64,000 bases of DNA. It comes from Lentzea pudingi. GTDB lineage: Bacteria > Actinomycetota > Actinomycetes > Mycobacteriales > Pseudonocardiaceae. Positions 23,420 through 31,738 of this stretch are shown in pieces; position 1 is the stretch's first letter; the number at the start of each line of letters is the position of its first letter. A program made the translations under genes and the position numbers. Below the pieces are notes generated by a model. The model did not search any database. It was given only the letters and a program-made list of their open reading frames with translations, and had not been told where the DNA came from. Location: assembly GCF_014646255.1 (NCBI RefSeq), contig NZ_BMNC01000007.1, positions 165,771 to 229,770 on the forward strand, given 5' to 3'.

Positions 23420-24340
23420 TTAGCCGAACGGCTGGCCGGCTTCGCGCAGCCAGGCGCGCTCGCGTGAGTGGTCCGGCATCGCGGGCCAGCCGTTGACCTT
23501 CGCGATCAGCACCCAGTACCGCTCGGCACGCGGGTCCGCGAAGTCGGAGAGCTCGCGCAGCCTCGCCACGACGCTCTCGTCGTTCGGCAGGCCCAGCGCC
23601 TCCGCCCAGTTGGCGTTCACGCGGTCCACCACTGCGCGGGCCTCGGCGGACTGCGGTGCGATGCCCGCGTCGATCGCCTCGCGTGCCTGGGCGATCGCGA
23701 AGTTGAACGCCTCCATCTGGTCGCCCTGCGGCGGGCTCAGGTCGGCGCCGTTGCGGCGCTGTTCCTCGTGCTGCTGGGACATCCGCTTCACGACGGCGCG
23801 GAAGTCCGGGTCCTGCACGAGCTTGGCGAGCTCGACCCACGCTTCCAGTTGCTCGGTCGACGGGTCGTCCGGCAGTTCGACGCGCACGGAGCGCATGTGC
23901 TGCTCGAACTGCGGGTCCAGCTCGTAGGGCCCGAACACCTCCTCGAAGAAGTCGTCGAGGATCCGCTGGCGCTCCTCGTCCGACATGCGTGCCAACTCGT
24001 TCATCAGTTCCATCTCCCCTCCCTTGGCGACGGCGCGCAGCACGGCTCGCCTGAGCCGCAACGTCTTCATCTGCGCGTCGATCGCGTCTGCGTGTGCACG
24101 CGCCACGTCGGTCACCGACACCTCGCGGGCCAGCACCCTGCCGGCGGTCGGCAGGTCCACGCCCAGGTCCCGCAGCGTGCGGACGAGTTTCAGCCTCGCC
24201 ACCGCTTCGGTGTCGTAGGTGCGGTAGCCGCCGGTGGTCCTGTCCGCGGGCGGGATGAGGCCCGAGTCGGAGTAGAACCTGATGGTGCGGACGGTGAGTC
24301 CGGTCATCCTGGCGAGCTCGCCGATCTGGTAGCGCGTCAC
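23420..24340 (-). CDS. MerR family transcriptional regulator
   Basis: 306 residues. The N-terminal winged HTH (MTRYQIGELARMTGLTVRTI, RFYSDSGLIPPADRTTGGYR) is followed by the MerR coiled-coil helix and a long C-terminal helical domain (about 120-300) with DEERQRILDDFFEEVFG. No metal-binding cysteines are present, so it belongs to the multidrug/organic-effector type rather than the metal sensors. The long C-terminal domain resembles the actinobacterial MerR group with helical effector domains. A 15-bp dyad 16 bp upstream of its start is a likely autoregulatory site. Confidence 0.86.
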   Translation of the reverse strand: MTRYQIGELARMTGLTVRTIRFYSDSGLIPPADRTTGGYRTYDTEAVARLKLVRTLRDLGVDLPTAGRVLAREVSVTDVARAHADAIDAQMKTLRLRRAVLRAVAKGGEMELMNELARMSDEERQRILDDFFEEVFGPYELDPQFEQHMRSVRVELPDDPSTEQLEAWVELAKLVQDPDFRAVVKRMSQQHEEQRRNGADLSPPQGDQMEAFNFAIAQAREAIDAGIAPQSAEARAVVDRVNANWAEALGLPNDESVVARLRELSDFADPRAERYWVLIAKVNGWPAMPDHSRERAWLREAGQPFG

Positions 24341-24356
24341 GGGAGAACTCTGCAGT

Positions 24357-24371
24357 CTCCAGTAGGTGGAG
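24357..24371. promoter_or_regulatory. MerR-type dyad operator
   Basis: CTCCAGTAGGTGGAG: CTCCA and TGGAG are inverted 5-mers around a 5-nt centre, immediately upstream of the MerR start. MerR proteins bind such dyads inside long promoter spacers, so this probably controls merR itself. Confidence 0.6.
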
Positions 24372-24411
24372 AGTCAAACCCGATTGCCCGATTGGGTGGT
24401 TGAACAGCGAA

Positions 24412-24441
24412 AAGGCCCCCGCGCCGGAGCACGGGGGCCTT
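24412..24441 (-). terminator. Terminator of the bkd operon
   Basis: AAGGCCCCCG (24412-24421) pairs perfectly with CGGGGGCCTT (24432-24441), and TTTTCGCTGTT follows on the minus strand. It begins 12 bp after the bkdC stop codon. Confidence 0.85.
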
Positions 24442-24453
24442 CTCGGAGCTGCC

Positions 24454-25854
24454 TCAGTAGGTCATCGCGATGCCCGGCTCGGCCAGCAGCGCGCCGACGT
24501 CGGCCAGGAACTGCGAGCCCTGCTGCCCGTCGACCACGCGGTGGTCGAAGGAGAGCGCGAGCTGGCAGATCTTGCGGATCTTGATCTCGCCGTCGACCAC
24601 CCACGGCATGTCGCGGATCGCGCCCAGGGCGAGGATCGCGGACTCGCCGGGGTTGAGGATCGGCGTGCCGGTGTCGACGCCGAAGACGCCGACGTTGGTG
24701 ATCGTGATGGTGCCGTTCATCATGTCGGCCGGCGACGTCTTGCCCTCGCGGGCGACCGTGGCGAGCTCGTCGAGCGCGACCGCCAGTTCCTTCAACGACA
24801 TCCGGTCGGCGTCGCGGACCTTCGGCACCACCAGGCCGCGCGGCGTGGCGGCCGCGATGCCCAGGTGGACGTAGTCCTTATAGACGATCTCGTTCGCCGC
24901 CGCGTCCCACGTCGCGTTGACGTCGGGCGTGCGGCGGGCCGCGAGGATGATCGCCTTCGCGCAGAACGCGAGGGGCGTCAGCTTCACACCGCGGAACTCC
25001 GGCGCGTTCTTCAAGCGTGCGCGCAGTTCCATCATCGGCGTGACGTCGACCGTCAGGAACTCGGTGACGTGCGGCGCGGTGAACGCGCTGTCCACCATCG
25101 CCTGCGCGGTCGCCTTGCGGACACCCTTGATGGGCACCCGGCGTTCACGCGAGCCGTTGTCCACAGAGGACGCTGCCGGAGCCGCGACCGGTGCGGCGAC
25201 GGCGCTTTCGACGTCCTCACGGGTGATGACGCCGCCGGGGCCCGAGCCCGCGAGCGCGTGCAGGTCGACGCCGAGGTCCTTGGCCAGCTTGCGCACCGGC
25301 GGCTTGGCCAGCGGCACGTACCCGCCAGGAGCCCGCACCGGCGCGGCCACCACGACGGGGGCCACGGGAGCAGGAGCCGGCGGGGCCACGACGACCGCGG
25401 CCGGAGCGGCGGCCGGAGCCGCGACCGGAGCCGCGGCGGGCGCGGAGTCCTTGCGGGCACGGCGTTTCGCGGTACCGGACTTCGGGCCGTAGCCGACGAG
25501 CGTCGCGATGCGCCCGCCCGGCATCTCCTCGCCGATCTTGCCGGACGAGGTGCCGTTCGCCTCCGCCGCAACGGGAGCAGGCGCGGGTGCGGGTGCGGCC
25601 GCGCCACCGGGGTCGGTGTCGATCGTGATGATCGGGACGCCGACCTCGACGGTCTGGCCGGGCTCGGCCAGCAGCTCCGTCACGACGCCGGCCCACGGGC
25701 ACGGCAGCTCGACGGCGGCCTTGGCCGTCTCGATCTCGACGATGATCTGGTTGACCTTGACGGTGTCACCGGGCTTGACGTGCCAGGTGAGGATGTCGGC
25801 CTCGGTCAGCCCCTCTGCCGTGTCGGGCAAGGGGAATTGCTTGTACTGCGGCAT
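24454..25854 (-). CDS. bkdC: Branched-chain 2-oxoacid dehydrogenase E2 (dihydrolipoyl acyltransferase)
   Basis: 466 residues. The N-terminal lipoyl domain has the acceptor lysine K45 in VEIETAKAAVEL. An Ala/Pro-rich flexible linker follows, then a peripheral-subunit-binding domain (PPVRKLAKDLGVDLHALAGS) and a C-terminal catalytic domain ending with LALSFDHRVVDGQQGSQFL (HxxxDG). It forms the core that transfers acyl groups from E1 to CoA, here most likely branched-chain acyl units used as fatty-acid primers. The ATG at 25854 opens MPQYKQFPLPDTAEGLTEAD; longer in-frame sequence is not coding. It starts 14 bp after bkdB. No E3 gene is nearby. Confidence 0.92.
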   Translation of the reverse strand: MPQYKQFPLPDTAEGLTEADILTWHVKPGDTVKVNQIIVEIETAKAAVELPCPWAGVVTELLAEPGQTVEVGVPIITIDTDPGGAAAPAPAPAPVAAEANGTSSGKIGEEMPGGRIATLVGYGPKSGTAKRRARKDSAPAAAPVAAPAAAPAAVVVAPPAPAPVAPVVVAAPVRAPGGYVPLAKPPVRKLAKDLGVDLHALAGSGPGGVITREDVESAVAAPVAAPAASSVDNGSRERRVPIKGVRKATAQAMVDSAFTAPHVTEFLTVDVTPMMELRARLKNAPEFRGVKLTPLAFCAKAIILAARRTPDVNATWDAAANEIVYKDYVHLGIAAATPRGLVVPKVRDADRMSLKELAVALDELATVAREGKTSPADMMNGTITITNVGVFGVDTGTPILNPGESAILALGAIRDMPWVVDGEIKIRKICQLALSFDHRVVDGQQGSQFLADVGALLAEPGIAMTY

Positions 25855-25868
25855 TTCCGGTTGTCCCC

Positions 25869-26894
25869 TTACCAGGCGAGAGAGCGGTCGACGGCGTGCA
25901 GCACCCGGTCGAGGTCGGGGAGGAACTCCTCCTCGAGCTTCGACGGCGGGTACGGGGTGTCGAAACCGGTCACCCGCAGCACCGGTGCCTGCAAGGAGTA
26001 GAAGCACTCCTGCTGGACCTTGGCTGCAATCTCGCTGCTGATCGAGGACTCGGACGGCGCCTCGGACACGACGATCAGACGGCCGGTGCGGCGCACCGAG
26101 TCGTAGACCGGCGCGAGGTCCAGCGGCGACAGCGTGCGCAGGTCGATGACCTCGAGCGACGTGCCGTCCTCCGCGGCCGCGTTGGCCGCGTCCAGCGACG
26201 TGCGGACCATCGGGCCGTACGCGACCAACGTGGCGTCCGTGCCGGAACGCAGCACGCGCGACTCGAACAGCTTGCCGGGCTGGGCCGTGGTGTCGACCTC
26301 GCCCTTCTCGTAGTAACGGCGCTTCGGCTCGAAGAACAGCACCGGGTCGTCGCTGTCGATCGCCTGCTGGATCATCCAGTACGCGTCGGCCGGGTTCGAG
26401 CACGAGACGACCTTGAGGCCGGCGGTGTGCGCGAAGTACGACTCCGGGGACTCCGAGTGGTGCTCGACGGCACCGATGCCGCCACCGAACGGCACGCGGA
26501 TCACGATGGGCAGCTTGATCTTGCCCTGGGTGCGGTAGTGCAGCTTCGCGACCTGCGACACGATCTGGTCGAAGCCCGGGAAGATGAAGCCGTCGAACTG
26601 GATCTCGCACACCGGGCGGTAGCCGCGGATCGCGAGGCCGACGGCGGTGCCGATGATGCCGGACTCCGCGAGCGGCGTGTCGAGCACGCGCTGCTCACCG
26701 AAGTCCTTCTGCAGGCCGTCGGTGATGCGGAAGACGCCGCCGAGCTTGCCGATGTCCTCGCCCATCATGATGACCTTGGGGTTGGCTTCCATCGCCGCCC
26801 GCAGGCCCATGTTCAGGGCTTTGGAGATCGTGAGCGTCTGCACCGGGGACGCCGGGGCAGCAGCTGTGGAACGGTCCATGGTCGGAGCAGCCAT
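25869..26894 (-). CDS. bkdB: 2-oxoacid dehydrogenase E1 beta subunit
   Basis: 341 residues. A short Ala/Pro-rich leader precedes the transketolase-like fold with MMGEDIGKLGGVFRIT, DTPLAESGIIGTAVGLAIRG and EIQFDGFIFPGFDQI. VPFGGGIGAVEHHSESPESY is the conserved histidine loop. The C-terminal domain has DLRTLSPLD and SEAPSESSISSEIAAKV. With E1 alpha it binds thiamine diphosphate and decarboxylates branched-chain 2-oxoacids. Its ATG overlaps the bkdA stop (TGATG), giving equimolar coupled synthesis. Confidence 0.93.
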   Translation of the reverse strand: MAAPTMDRSTAAAPASPVQTLTISKALNMGLRAAMEANPKVIMMGEDIGKLGGVFRITDGLQKDFGEQRVLDTPLAESGIIGTAVGLAIRGYRPVCEIQFDGFIFPGFDQIVSQVAKLHYRTQGKIKLPIVIRVPFGGGIGAVEHHSESPESYFAHTAGLKVVSCSNPADAYWMIQQAIDSDDPVLFFEPKRRYYEKGEVDTTAQPGKLFESRVLRSGTDATLVAYGPMVRTSLDAANAAAEDGTSLEVIDLRTLSPLDLAPVYDSVRRTGRLIVVSEAPSESSISSEIAAKVQQECFYSLQAPVLRVTGFDTPYPPSKLEEEFLPDLDRVLHAVDRSLAW

Positions 26895-28090
26895 CAGTGC
26901 TCACCTCCAGCAAAACCCGAGACGTAGTCGAGGAATTCGTCGCGCTGCGCGTCGAGGACGGGGCTGCCCTCGGCGTACACGTTGCTGAAGATCCGTTCAG
27001 CGGGCGGGTCGGGCATGTTCGTGCAGAACTCCCGCAGCTCCTCGCCCAGCTTGTCGGCGTCCGCCTCGACGCTCTCGAAGAACTCGTGGTCGGCCCACTG
27101 CTGGCGGACCAGGTAGACCTTCACGCGCTCGATCGGGTCCTTGAGCTTCCACATCTCGAGCTCGTCCGACAGCCGGTAGCGCGTCGGGTCGTCGGAGGTG
27201 GTGTGCGCGTCCATCCGGTAGGTGAACGCCTCGATCAGGATCGGGCCGTTGCCGTGGCGGCACTCGTCCAGCGCCCACTTCGTCACGGCGAGCGTCGCGA
27301 GGACGTCGTTGCCGTCGACGCGGATGCCGGGGAAGCCGTAGCCGCGGGCGCGCTGGTACAGCGGCAGGCGCGACTGGCGCTCGGTGGGCTCGGAGATCGC
27401 CCACTGGTTGTTCTGGCAGAAGAAGACGAGCGGCGCGTCGTAGACCGCGGCCCACACGAAGCCCTCGTGCACGTCACCCTGGCTGGTCGCGCCGTCGCCG
27501 AAGAAGCACATGGTGGCTTCTCCCTCGTCGTCGCCGACCTTGCCGTCGAACTTCTGGCCCATCGCGTAGCCGGCCGCGTTGAGGACCTGGTTGCCGATGA
27601 CGATCGTGTACGGGTGGAAGCGCTTCTCGACCGGGTCCCAGGTGCCCTGGTCCGTGCCGCGGAAGATGCCGAGCAGCTCCGTCGGGTTGATCCCGCGCGT
27701 CCACGCGATGCCGTGCTCGCGGTAGCTCGGGAACGCCATGTCGGTCTGGCGCATCGCGCGACCGGCACCGATCTGCGCGGCCTCCTGACCGAGCAGCGGC
27801 ACCCAGATGCCGAGCTGGCCCTTGCGCTGCAGGGCGTTCGCCTCGCGGTCGACCCGGCGGATCAGGACCATGTCGCGGTACAGACCGCGCAGCTCCTCCG
27901 CCGTGATGTCGATGTCGAAGTCGGGGTGGGTCACCCGCTCACCCTCGGGGGTGAGGAGCTGCACCAGGTCGGCGCCGCCCTCGTCTGTCGCTCGCAAGCC
28001 TGCGATCACCTGTTCCGCTGTCGGTTTCGCGGCAGTGGCGGCCGGCGCTGCATCCGGCTCAGGGTGCGTCCATTGCTCAGGGGACGACAT
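26894..28090 (-). CDS. bkdA: 2-oxoacid dehydrogenase E1 alpha subunit
   Basis: 398 residues from the ATG at 28090, which is preceded by GAGGAGAAGG. The thiamine-diphosphate motif is CFFGDGATSQGDVHEGFVWA to FFCQNNQWAIS (GDG...NN). The phosphorylation-loop-like region YRMDAHTTSDDPTRYR is also present. Residues 1-50 form a low-complexity Ala/Pro leader. It is the first gene of the bkdABC operon that starts branched-chain amino-acid catabolism and supplies iso/anteiso primers for fatty acids and secondary metabolites. The E1/E2 trio is complete. Confidence 0.93.
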   Translation of the reverse strand: MSSPEQWTHPEPDAAPAATAAKPTAEQVIAGLRATDEGGADLVQLLTPEGERVTHPDFDIDITAEELRGLYRDMVLIRRVDREANALQRKGQLGIWVPLLGQEAAQIGAGRAMRQTDMAFPSYREHGIAWTRGINPTELLGIFRGTDQGTWDPVEKRFHPYTIVIGNQVLNAAGYAMGQKFDGKVGDDEGEATMCFFGDGATSQGDVHEGFVWAAVYDAPLVFFCQNNQWAISEPTERQSRLPLYQRARGYGFPGIRVDGNDVLATLAVTKWALDECRHGNGPILIEAFTYRMDAHTTSDDPTRYRLSDELEMWKLKDPIERVKVYLVRQQWADHEFFESVEADADKLGEELREFCTNMPDPPAERIFSNVYAEGSPVLDAQRDEFLDYVSGFAGGEH

Positions 28091-28445
28091 GCGCCTTCTC
28101 CTCTGTCTTCTCCGACCGCCTGATCGCTCGTGACGACCTCGTGCGGCGACGTCGGCGGTCGCCGCCAACCCTGTGGGGCCGGAGGCAGCCGTCGACGGTG
28201 ACGGTGGCTTACGACCACATCCTGACACGGCCTCACCCGAGTTGGTGAGACCCGTCCCACTTCGTAACACACGAGTCAACGTTCTGATCAGCGACAACAG
28301 TCGGAAGTTCGACCTTTTGTCCTCCGACTAGGCCGTCCGACTACCGGACGTCGCTGTCCCGGTTACCGATCGTTAACTTAGTTCGAGGTCTCAGGGATAG
28401 AGGCTACGGACGCGGGCGGAGGCGGAGTCGTGACAGGATCGAGAA
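28091..28445. promoter_or_regulatory. Divergent intergenic region, bkd operon and M20 peptidase
   Basis: This 355-bp gap holds no credible gene. CTCACC-CGAGTT-GGTGAG (28232-28249) is a perfect 6-bp inverted repeat about 145 bp before bkdA and may be an operator. The right half is AT-richer than its surroundings and includes GTTACCGATCGTTAACTTAG near 28363-28382, a likely promoter area for the peptidase. No hexamers can be assigned with confidence. Confidence 0.4.
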
Positions 28446-29864
28446 GTGGACCGCTCAGTTGTGACCAGCACTGTCAGGACGCTCTGGGACGACGACATCG
28501 TCCCGAGCCTGTCTCAGCTCGTCGCCGTGCCGGCGATCTCGCCCGCGTTCGACCCCGCCTGGGAAGAACACGGAGAGTTGGCAGCCGCGATCGAGCACGT
28601 GCGCCTCTGGATCGAGTCACGAGACCTCCCCGGAGCGACGCTCGAAGTCGTCCAACTGGCGGGACGAACCCCGCTGCTGGTGGTCGACGTCCCCGCGTCC
28701 GGTAACTCGGGCGACGACACGGTGTTGCTCTACGGACACCTGGACAAGCAGCCGCCGGTGGGTGGCTGGGGCGAAGGGCTCGGCCCGTGGACCCCAGTTC
28801 TGCGTGACGGACGTCTCTACGGCCGTGGCGCCGCCGACGACGGTTACTCCGGATATGCCGCGATCGCCGCGATCGAGGCCGTGCGCGCGGCGGGCGGCTC
28901 GCACTCCCGTTGCGTCGTGCTGCTGGAGACCGGCGAGGAGTCGGGCTCGCCCGACCTGCCCGCCTACCTGGAGCACCTGTCCGCACAACTGGGGCGCGTG
29001 GCTCTGGTCGTGTGCCTCGACTCGGGCGGCTCCGACTACGACCGCATGTGGCTGACGACGTCGCTGCGCGGACTCGTGCAGGTCACGGCCACCGTGCGGG
29101 TGCTGGACGGCGGCCTGCACTCGGGCATGGCGTCGGGCATCGTGCCGTCGTCGTTCCGGATCGCCCGCCAGCTGCTGGACCGGATCGAGGACTCCACCAC
29201 CGGCGAGATCCTCGTGCCGGAGATGCACGTCGAGATCCCGGCCGGACGCCTGGCCGAGGTCCGCGAGGCCGTCGAGGCCGCGCCCGGTGCCCTGTGGGAC
29301 CCGGTGCCGCGCGTCGGCGACCTGCAGCCCGTCTCCTCCGACGAGGTCGAGCTGGCGCTGAACTCCGGGTGGCGCCCGACCCTGTCCGTCACCGGCGCCG
29401 AGGGCCTGCCCCTGCCGGACGACGCGGGCAACGTGCTGCGGCCGTTCACCTCGCTGGTGCTGTCGTTCCGGCTGCCGCCGACGGCGTCCGCCTCGGTGGC
29501 TTTGGAAGCGGTGCGTGCGAAGCTCACCACCGACGTGCCCTACAACGCGACCGTGGAGCTGTCCCGGGTCGAGTCGGCCGACGGCTGGAACGCGCCCGAG
29601 CTGGCTCCGTGGCTGACCGCCGTGCTGGACGACGCCGGCAAGGAGATCTTCGGGGCGCCGTGGCGGACGGTGTCCTTGGGTGGGTCGATCCCGTTCATGG
29701 GGTTGCTGCACGAGGCGTACCCCGCCGCGCAGTTCGTGGTGACCGGGGTGATCGGGCCGGACTCGAACTGCCACGTTCCGGACGAGTGGCTGCATCTGGC
29801 GCACGCGGCTCGGGTCACGGAGGCGATCGCCCTGGTGCTGGACGCGCAGTCCAGGCAGAGCTGA
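28446..29864 (+). CDS. M20 family metallo-(di)peptidase
   Basis: 472 residues; GTG start. Zinc-binding residues are seen in order: H in VLLYGHLDKQPP with D two residues later, D in RGAADDGYSGY, E-E in LLETGEESGSP (catalytic base and ligand), D in VVCLDSGGSDYD, and H near the end. The dimerisation domain lies about 200-345 (GLHSGMASGIVPSSFRI). The layout is that of carnosinase/ArgE-type M20 dipeptidases; a cytoplasmic dipeptidase is most likely. It is followed after 6 bp by an operator-like repeat array that belongs to the next gene. Confidence 0.9.
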   Translation: MDRSVVTSTVRTLWDDDIVPSLSQLVAVPAISPAFDPAWEEHGELAAAIEHVRLWIESRDLPGATLEVVQLAGRTPLLVVDVPASGNSGDDTVLLYGHLDKQPPVGGWGEGLGPWTPVLRDGRLYGRGAADDGYSGYAAIAAIEAVRAAGGSHSRCVVLLETGEESGSPDLPAYLEHLSAQLGRVALVVCLDSGGSDYDRMWLTTSLRGLVQVTATVRVLDGGLHSGMASGIVPSSFRIARQLLDRIEDSTTGEILVPEMHVEIPAGRLAEVREAVEAAPGALWDPVPRVGDLQPVSSDEVELALNSGWRPTLSVTGAEGLPLPDDAGNVLRPFTSLVLSFRLPPTASASVALEAVRAKLTTDVPYNATVELSRVESADGWNAPELAPWLTAVLDDAGKEIFGAPWRTVSLGGSIPFMGLLHEAYPAAQFVVTGVIGPDSNCHVPDEWLHLAHAARVTEAIALVLDAQSRQS

Positions 29865-29870
29865 TTCCCG

Positions 29871-29924
29871 CTACTCTCAACTACTCTAAGCTACTCTCAA
29901 CTGCGGTTTGAGAGTTGAGAGTAG
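29871..29924. promoter_or_regulatory. Iteron-like repeat array before the AlbA_2 gene
   Basis: Three contiguous 10-bp direct repeats, CTACTCTCAA, CTACTCTAAG and CTACTCTCAA (29871-29900), are followed by a perfect inverted copy TTGAGAGTAG (29915-29924). One repeat per helical turn places all sites on one DNA face. The array ends 6 bp before the TTG start of the AlbA_2 gene, whose product has a DNA-binding domain, so autoregulation is likely. Confidence 0.75.
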
Positions 29925-29930
29925 GCACGC

Positions 29931-31628
29931 TTGGAAGCATCGACTCTGCAGTCGCTCATCGAACGCCTGCGCCGGACGGGCGCGGAGATGAGCGACGTGG
30001 AAGCGAAGTCGGCAGCGGGTGGCTTGCCGAAGAGCGCTGCCGAAAGCCTTTCCGCCTTCGCCAACACCAACGGCGGCACGCTCGTGCTCGGACTGGACGA
30101 GAACGATGGTTTTCGTCCGGTCCGACTCCTCGACGCGGCCAAACTGCGCGACGATCTGTCCGCGTTGGCCAGCGACTGCCTCCACCCTCCGTTGCGCATC
30201 GCGGTGGACGTCGTCGAGGTCGAGGGCCTACCGATCGTCGTGGCAGAGATCGATCCGCTGCCTTCCGACAACCGTCCGTGCTACGTGGCGTCCAAAGGCA
30301 TCGCCACGGGCTCCTACGTGCGGGTGGGCGACGGGGATCGCAGGATGACCCAGGCAGAGATCGGCTTGGCCATCGCCAACCGCGGTCAGCCGCGCTACGA
30401 CCTCGAAGCCGTGGCGGACGCGGGGATCGGCGACCTGGACCGTGTCTCCTTCGGACGCACCCTCGAACGTGTGCGGCAAACGTCGCGAGCCTTTCGCGAC
30501 CTGGACGAGGTCGCAGCCCTGGAACGTCTGCGAGTGCTGGTACGAGCCGAGAACGGTGCGTTGGTGCCGTCATTGGGCGGGTTGCTGACCTTCGGCAGCT
30601 ATCCCCAGCAGCACTTCCCGCAACTGACCGTCTCGGTCGTGGTGTTCAGTGGCGACGAGACCGGACCGCGCTTCGACGACAACCCGGTGATTCGCGGCCC
30701 GGTCCCGGAACTCGTGTCCGAGACGATGGCGGTGCTGCGCCGGCACATGCGAGTTCGCACCCACGTCGACGGCAGCGGTCGTCGCGAACAGCTCGACTAC
30801 CCCATGGAAGCCGTCCGGGAAGCAGTGGTGAACGCCCTGCTGCACCGCGACTACAGCGGCGTGACCCGTGGCACCCAGGTCCAGATCGAACTGCACCCCG
30901 ACCGACTGCTGGTACGCAGCTCAGGAGGACTCTTCGGACCTGTGGTGCTCGAGGATCTCGGTGCCGAGGGAGTGAGCTCATCACGCAACTCGTTCCTGGC
31001 CTCGTTGCTGTCTGACACCTACCTGCCGTTGAGCGACCGACTCGTCGCCGAGAACAGGGCCTCCGGCATCCCGTCGATGATCAAAGAACTGCAGCGGTCC
31101 GGCCTGGCAAGGCCGATCTTCCGCAACTTCGCGAATCGGTTCGAGGTCGAGTTCAGCAGGTCGGAGCTGCTCGACCCGGCCACGCGCCAGTGGCTCGCCC
31201 GGTTGCGCGAACCGGGGCTCACCCAGCTGCACGAACTCGCCCTCGCGACGATGTACCACGGCCGCTCGATCAGCAACGCGGCTCTTCGGCAGTTCGGCGC
31301 GAACCAAGCCGATGCGACAGCGGTGCTGCGCGACCTGGTGAACAACGGCCTCGCCGTGCGCACAGGTGGCCGCCGATACGCCACGTACTCACTGGGGGCA
31401 CCGGCCGAGACTCCCGACCTCTTCACCGGCACCCCGCTCCAGACCGACGTCGCCGAAGTGCTGCGCACACTGGGTTCGGCCAGCGCCAAGGACCTCATCG
31501 CGGCGACCGGGTACTCACGCCCGACCGTGCTGATCCGGCTGGAAGAGCTGATCGGGGAAGGTCTGGCCAGGGCCGAAGGCGCGCGGACCAGCCCCAAGCG
31601 GAGGTACCTGTGGACAGGGCCGAAATGA
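29931..31628 (+). CDS. AlbA_2 (Schlafen-type) / RecG-like transcriptional regulator
   Basis: 565 residues. The N-terminal AlbA_2 domain (about 15-130) has VEAKSAAGGLPKSAAESLSA and FANTNGGTLVLGLDEN. A GHKL-like HATPase_c_4 region follows near 270-400 (EAVREAVVNALLHRDYSG). The C-terminus holds two winged helices (RQFGANQADATAVLRDLVNN; DLIAATGYSRPTVLIRLEEL). Proteins of this type are often labelled ATP-dependent DNA helicase-related or putative DNA-binding. The TTG start at 29931 is preferred because the residues before the first ATG belong to the AlbA_2 domain. GC content is lower than in the neighbours, suggesting transfer. No toxin or partner gene is evident next to it. Confidence 0.82.
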   Translation: MEASTLQSLIERLRRTGAEMSDVEAKSAAGGLPKSAAESLSAFANTNGGTLVLGLDENDGFRPVRLLDAAKLRDDLSALASDCLHPPLRIAVDVVEVEGLPIVVAEIDPLPSDNRPCYVASKGIATGSYVRVGDGDRRMTQAEIGLAIANRGQPRYDLEAVADAGIGDLDRVSFGRTLERVRQTSRAFRDLDEVAALERLRVLVRAENGALVPSLGGLLTFGSYPQQHFPQLTVSVVVFSGDETGPRFDDNPVIRGPVPELVSETMAVLRRHMRVRTHVDGSGRREQLDYPMEAVREAVVNALLHRDYSGVTRGTQVQIELHPDRLLVRSSGGLFGPVVLEDLGAEGVSSSRNSFLASLLSDTYLPLSDRLVAENRASGIPSMIKELQRSGLARPIFRNFANRFEVEFSRSELLDPATRQWLARLREPGLTQLHELALATMYHGRSISNAALRQFGANQADATAVLRDLVNNGLAVRTGGRRYATYSLGAPAETPDLFTGTPLQTDVAEVLRTLGSASAKDLIAATGYSRPTVLIRLEELIGEGLARAEGARTSPKRRYLWTGPK

Positions 31629-31738
31629 GCCGTTCAGGTCATGCCCGGCCCTCGGCTCCACCCGGTGTCGAGTGAGGAAGGACTCAACCGAGACGTGGGC
31701 CCGACCAGCCGTCCTACCTGGTGTCCCACACTGGGGCG

